64,000 nucleotides of DNA from contig NC_061482.1 of NCBI RefSeq assembly GCF_022581195.2, positions 17,174,001 through 17,238,000 of the forward strand, read 5' to 3'. A model generated the notes under the pieces. The model worked only from the letters and a program-made list of their open reading frames with translations. It did no database searches and was not told where the DNA came from. Position 1 is the first letter of the stretch. Each line of letters starts with the position of its first letter. The DNA is from Helicoverpa zea. Taxonomy: Eukaryota; Arthropoda; Insecta; Lepidoptera; Noctuidae. Shown piece by piece: positions 63,841 through 64,000 of the stretch. A program made the position numbers and the translations under genes.

Positions 63841-64000
63841 CTATACGTAGATACGTCGGAACGTCCATCGTGACTGGTAATACAAGTGCCACAAATTATG
63901 ATAACGTATTAGATAATCCGGAAATGTTGATACCTGTGATAGGCCTTGTGATAACAAGTGCCGCGGAAATGCAGGTTATCGTCATATCTTTGATAAATGA

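Overview
This window is nuclear DNA from a lepidopteran insect, probably a noctuid-like moth. It is AT-rich, its genes have small GT-AG exons in kilobase introns, and roughly half of it is transposable-element sequence typical of moths: a tRNA-derived SINE with a clear B box, LINE tails, and many short foldback MITEs. There is no bacterial-style operon, CRISPR array or rRNA. The species cannot be named from sequence reading alone.

The one complete host gene is SMYD4 (SET and MYND domain protein 4) on the minus strand. I could thread twelve coding exons with correct splice signals and phases from the ATG at 25878 to the TGA at 5288. They give a 763-residue protein, with a poly(A) signal at 5250-5255. 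Its introns hold most of the repeats in the first 26 kb. Intron 8 holds a Tc1/mariner-type transposon that was itself hit by a SINE and by a LINE fragment. Left of SMYD4 are a long open LINE ORF running off the window edge (2-2386), an orphan 3'-terminal exon (3263-3508) and a broken THAP zinc-finger exon (4037-4296).

From 26 to 31 kb there is mostly repeat debris and a GC-rich block (29.7 kb) that might be the non-coding first exon of SMYD4. From 31.2 to 38.6 kb lies a head-to-tail array of seven copies of a roughly 0.9 kb unit of unknown origin. The units carry overlapping reading frames and a conserved tail resembling the ends of Penelope-like elements. Two units contain the same LINE fragment. 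An eighth, inverted and structurally different copy lies at 43.6-44.1 kb and probably shows an older state of the unit. From 39 to 43 kb there are decayed LINE pieces, a large (TA)n block and a 150-bp-armed inverted repeat.

From 45.2 to 47 kb there is a possible but unrecognised multi-exon minus-strand gene. At 52137-55712 lies the best-preserved mobile element: a complete PIF/Harbinger transposon with near-perfect terminal inverted repeats and a TTA target duplication. It has an intact 393-residue DDE transposase and an oppositely oriented MADF-BESS gene, each lying partly inside the other's intron. The MADF gene carries a 4-bp frameshift. A CpG-rich block at 55.9-56.1 kb ending ATG|GTATGT looks like the first exon of a plus-strand gene whose intron fills the rest of the window. 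That right-hand part holds further MITEs and a small Harbinger-derived element with a transposase N-terminus.
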